Positions 63,001 to 64,000 of a stretch of DNA of 64,000 bases are shown here, in pieces. Source of the DNA: Shinella daejeonensis (GTDB lineage: Bacteria; Pseudomonadota; Alphaproteobacteria; Rhizobiales; Rhizobiaceae). Location: the NCBI RefSeq assembly GCF_024281235.1, contig NZ_JAHWXY010000010.1, positions 1 through 64,000 of the forward strand, in the 5' to 3' direction. The first letter of the stretch is position 1. Each line of letters begins with the position of its first letter. The notes under the pieces are model-generated. The model saw only the letters and a program-made list of their open reading frames with translations, was not told the origin of the DNA and searched no databases. A program made the position numbers and the translations under genes.

Positions 63001-64000
63001 CCACGGCACGCGCGGTGTTCCATGCCCGCAACGGGTCGCTCGTCGACCAGATCACCCGCACCGTCTCGCTGTTTTCGACGCCGAAGACCGCGAGCGGGGC
63101 CGCGGCCGGGGAAAGCCCGCGTGCGTCCACCGTCCCGGCCGCTAGAAACGCGCCTGCGCCGGAACCGGCGGAAATCGACGGACGGGATCTTTCCTTCTGG
63201 AACGGTTTCGGCGGCTTCGATGTGGCGCGGCGGGAATATACGATCCGGCTGCGCGGTGGCGAAGCGACCCCGCAACCCTGGATCAACGTCATCGCCAATG
63301 CGCATTTCGGCTTCCATGTCTCGGCCGAAGGCGGAAGCTACACCTGGAGCCGCAATTCGCGCGACTATCAGCTGACTGCCTGGCGCAATGACCCGGTGAT
63401 CGACCGGCCGGGCGAGGCCTTCTATGTGCGCGATCGCGACAGCGGCGCGGTGATGACGCCCTTCGCCGCGCTGTCGCGGAAGAACCACGTGCGTTTCGAG
63501 ACCCGGCATGGCCTCGGCTATTCCGCATTCCACAGCCGGGAGGACGGCATCGAACTCGATCTCGTCCAGACCGTCGACCCCGAGGAGCCGGTCAAATATT
63601 CCCGTCTGACGCTGAAAAATACCGGCGGGACGGAACGACGCCTCTCCGTCTATGCCTATGTCGAATGGGTGCTCGGCAACAATCCGGGCAAATCCGCGCC
63701 CTTCGTGCTGACCAGCGAGGACGCCGCGACCGGAGCCCTGTTTGCGACCAACCGCTACAGCCTCGACTTCTCCGGGCGCACCGGCTTTTTTGCCGCCGAT
63801 ACGCCGCTTGCCGGCTTCACGGCGCGGCGCGGCGAATTCATCGGCCATGACGGCGATATCGCGATGCCGTCGGCGGTCGCCGCAGGGCGACGCCTTTCGG
63901 GCGCCGCCGACGGCATGGGCGATCCCTGTGCGGCCCTTGCGAGCGAACTGGTGCTGAAGCCGGGCGAGAAACGGGAGATCGTCTTCCTGCTCGGCGACGC
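57042..64000 (+). CDS. ndvB: cyclic beta-1,2-glucan synthase NdvB, N-terminal ~2319 residues
   Basis: The gene begins with ATG at 57042 (GGGAA just upstream) and runs off the right edge; the usual length is ~2800 residues. Membrane helices flank a GT84 glycosyltransferase region with the DAD motif at 625-627 (YVMTLDADTRL) and Q772-HRW. A second membrane segment follows near residue 810-860. The region beyond ~1200 contains the glycoamylase-like and GH94-related parts (MNYMAHHHGMSIAAVANVV). The C-terminal phosphorylase domain that sets ring size is not in the window. Cyclic glucans accumulate in the periplasm for hypo-osmotic adaptation and host interaction. The 289 bp between the B12 riboswitch and this gene hold no gene I can support. 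Confidence 0.93.
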   Translation, partial: MSSQNTPKIAPRDAEPRQIDYNDSIRAAYLSREDLADCGEALAREGAPFLPGFRPFAFHARQKENEKEIFRVYQVTARDVETGAQITPAAEWLLDNYYVVEEAIQEVRRDFPRRFYRQLPTVSVEGRPVPRALALAWLYVAHTHSNVSTETLTAFVQGVQQVTVLKIGELWALPSLIRFVLLENLRRIASRVERSRKMRFRANEVADQLVRLDDPDKCLAILRDLGPLVDDNTFVAQLLYRLRDGLQASGTVIQWLERRIESRGSDLEELLLVENNRLSSGNATMSSLIKSLRTIDDTEWPVWVESVSRLDEALRRDSDYADLDFGSRNRYRSTIERLARRSGKTEIEVTETALAMTAEDAGARAMDPDYEANVGAFLVGKKRRLLEKQIGYRPSIAQHAVRFCRQLDWISIVAPNVLLTLLAMIAVYYFLRQLDIPSGARLIMLILFALPASEGATGLFNTLVTLFVPPSRLVGYEFKEGIPEDARTLVAVPCLISKRDHVDELVRNLEVHYLANPRGEIYFALVSDWADSAEEETPADLEVLDYARREIAALTARYAYDGRSRFYLLHRRRQYNPSEGVWMGWERKRGKLHELNLLLRGDGDTSFLPGANIVPQGVKYVMTLDADTRLMRDAVTKLVGKLYHPINRPVIDTAKGEVTAGYSILQPRVTPSLTTGKEASTFQRIFSADRGVDPYVFTVSDVYQDLAGEGTFTGKGLYHVDAFEAALKGRVEENTVLSHDLLEGSLARCALVTDVELVEDFPTRYGVETSRQHRWARGDWQLLPYLFGPSSGIPMLGRWKMYDNLRRSLIPVGWLVASVMGWYYMEPRQALIWQVLLIFLLFVAPTLSLISGLMPRRNDIVARAHVHRVLSDIRAANAQVALRITFIAHSAALMTDAIIRSLYRTTISRKLMLEWRTAAQADSASHGGILAHYRSMWQAPALAALSVALAAVSKTGLPFIGIPFALVWALSPAIAWYVSQTAETEDQLVVSDHVAAELRKFARRTWRYFETFVTAEQHFLPPDNFQETPQPVLAERTSPTNIGVYLLSVVSARDFGWISFEETVRRLEQTVSTIDGMPKYRGHLYNWYRTDTLETLGPRYVSAVDSGNLAGHLIAVSSLCREWAEAPSAYLQGSLDGIGDAAAILSEALKELPDDRKTVRPLRRLIEERIVGFANALATVKREHEFASIRVINLSVLARDINKLVVNLDHETKSPQSAEVVHWAAGLVAVCEAHIADSVFDLGSIDALRDRLVVLRDRTRDIAFSMDFGFLFRQERRLLSIGYRVETNELDEACYDLLASEARLTSLFAIAKGDLPTEHWYKLGRPIVPVGSRGALVSWSGSMFEYLMPPLVMQERQGGILNQTNNLVVKEQMNHGRRLGTPWGISEAAFNARDHELTYQYTNFGVPTLGLKRGLGQNAVIAPYASLLATQYAPKAALANLERLRALGALGRYGFHDAVDFTPTRVPEGKTCAVVMNYMAHHHGMSIAAVANVVFNGALRERFHADPVIEAAELLLQEKAPRDIPIINAKREPETVGGTQADLLRPEVRTIEDPFGKDREAVFLSNGHYSVMLTATGSGYSRWNGQSVSRWKPDPTEDRWGAFLFLRDTQSGQWWSATAEPRRAPGEETKAQFGDDKAEFFKTVGTLTSEVECIVATEHDAEGRRLTLLNTGQEDRFIEVTSYMEPVIATDDADNAHPLFSKMFIRTEIGRNGDVIRAERKKRHPNDPDMMIAHLIVDNAGPSRRTEVETDRRRFIGRGRTLATAAAFDPDARLSGTDGFTLDPVMALRRVVRVPAGKKVKVIFWTVAAPSRAEVDAAIDRYRHPDSFNHEMIHAWTRSQVHLRHIGVTSQEAASFQALGRYLVYPDMHLRAEAGTIQSGLAPQSALWPLSISGDYPIYVLRINDEIDLDVAREALRAQEYLRHRGVAADLVILNERASSYAQDMQHTLDQMCENLRLRGQADGMRQHIFAVRRDLMDVATWQALLATARAVFHARNGSLVDQITRTVSLFSTPKTASGAAAGESPRASTVPAARNAPAPEPAEIDGRDLSFWNGFGGFDVARREYTIRLRGGEATPQPWINVIANAHFGFHVSAEGGSYTWSRNSRDYQLTAWRNDPVIDRPGEAFYVRDRDSGAVMTPFAALSRKNHVRFETRHGLGYSAFHSREDGIELDLVQTVDPEEPVKYSRLTLKNTGGTERRLSVYAYVEWVLGNNPGKSAPFVLTSEDAATGALFATNRYSLDFSGRTGFFAADTPLAGFTARRGEFIGHDGDIAMPSAVAAGRRLSGAADGMGDPCAALASELVLKPGEKREIVFLLGD

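Noticed and set aside
60177-63848. Open frame of 1223 codons on the minus strand
   Set aside because: It lies antisense to ndvB, lacks family motifs, and is the expected product of high-GC codon bias in the true gene.

Overview
The window is high-GC DNA (mid-60s percent by eye) with tightly packed genes. The content points to an alphaproteobacterium of the Rhizobiaceae (Hyphomicrobiales), of the Shinella/Sinorhizobium/Rhizobium kind. The main grounds are an NdvB-type cyclic beta-1,2-glucan synthase, a SAM-II riboswitch in front of metA, an RpoH2-type sigma factor, a long PutA with a separate Lrp-type regulator, and the obgE-proB-proA-nadD-rsfS-rlmH order. It reads as an ordinary chromosome segment: no insertion sequence, phage, CRISPR array or rRNA operon was seen.

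Layout. 0-8 kb: the etfB start, a rhomboid protease, a PduO-type cobalamin adenosyltransferase coupled to a HIG1-like small membrane protein, an SDR, a 22-bp tandem repeat, a BrkB/YihY membrane protein, GluQRS, AlkA, an HNH nuclease, DsbB, tRNA-Leu(CAA) and metA with its SAM-II leader and terminator. 8-14.4 kb: an Uup-like ABC-F protein, then thiamine diphosphokinase divergent from a TPP-riboswitch-controlled thiBPQ operon. 14.6-22.3 kb: an M48 lipoprotein protease, rpoH2, carD, fdxA, an S4 RNA-binding protein and a SUV3-like helicase. 22.4-27.7 kb: the obgE-proBA-nadD-rsfS-rlmH operon. 28-33 kb: a chemoreceptor with a CheR-type tail and a large AI-2E-family membrane protein with two extra C-terminal domains. 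32.6-41.1 kb: putR/putA and a YehZYXW-type osmoprotectant ABC operon. 41.3-44.5 kb: MacA/MacB-type export. 44.6-49.4 kb: a ROK regulator co-transcribed with a sugar ABC transporter. 49.5-52.3 kb: an atypical SDR and a divergent LysR/YeiH pair. 52.3-56.8 kb: metH, an uncharacterised 71-residue ORF and a cobalamin riboswitch. 57 kb to the end: ndvB, cut by the window edge.

Regulation is unusually visible. Three riboswitch classes (SAM-II, TPP, cobalamin) sit in one window and act on methionine, thiamine and B12-linked genes. The most interesting locus is 56.1-56.8 kb. There a cobalamin riboswitch reads toward a small unknown gene whose ribosome binding site lies in the arm of a perfect inverted repeat. 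metH follows behind a separate AT-rich operator-like palindrome.

Gene functions are assigned from recognisable motifs and family resemblance read by eye. No database search was run. Start codons are uncertain where noted.
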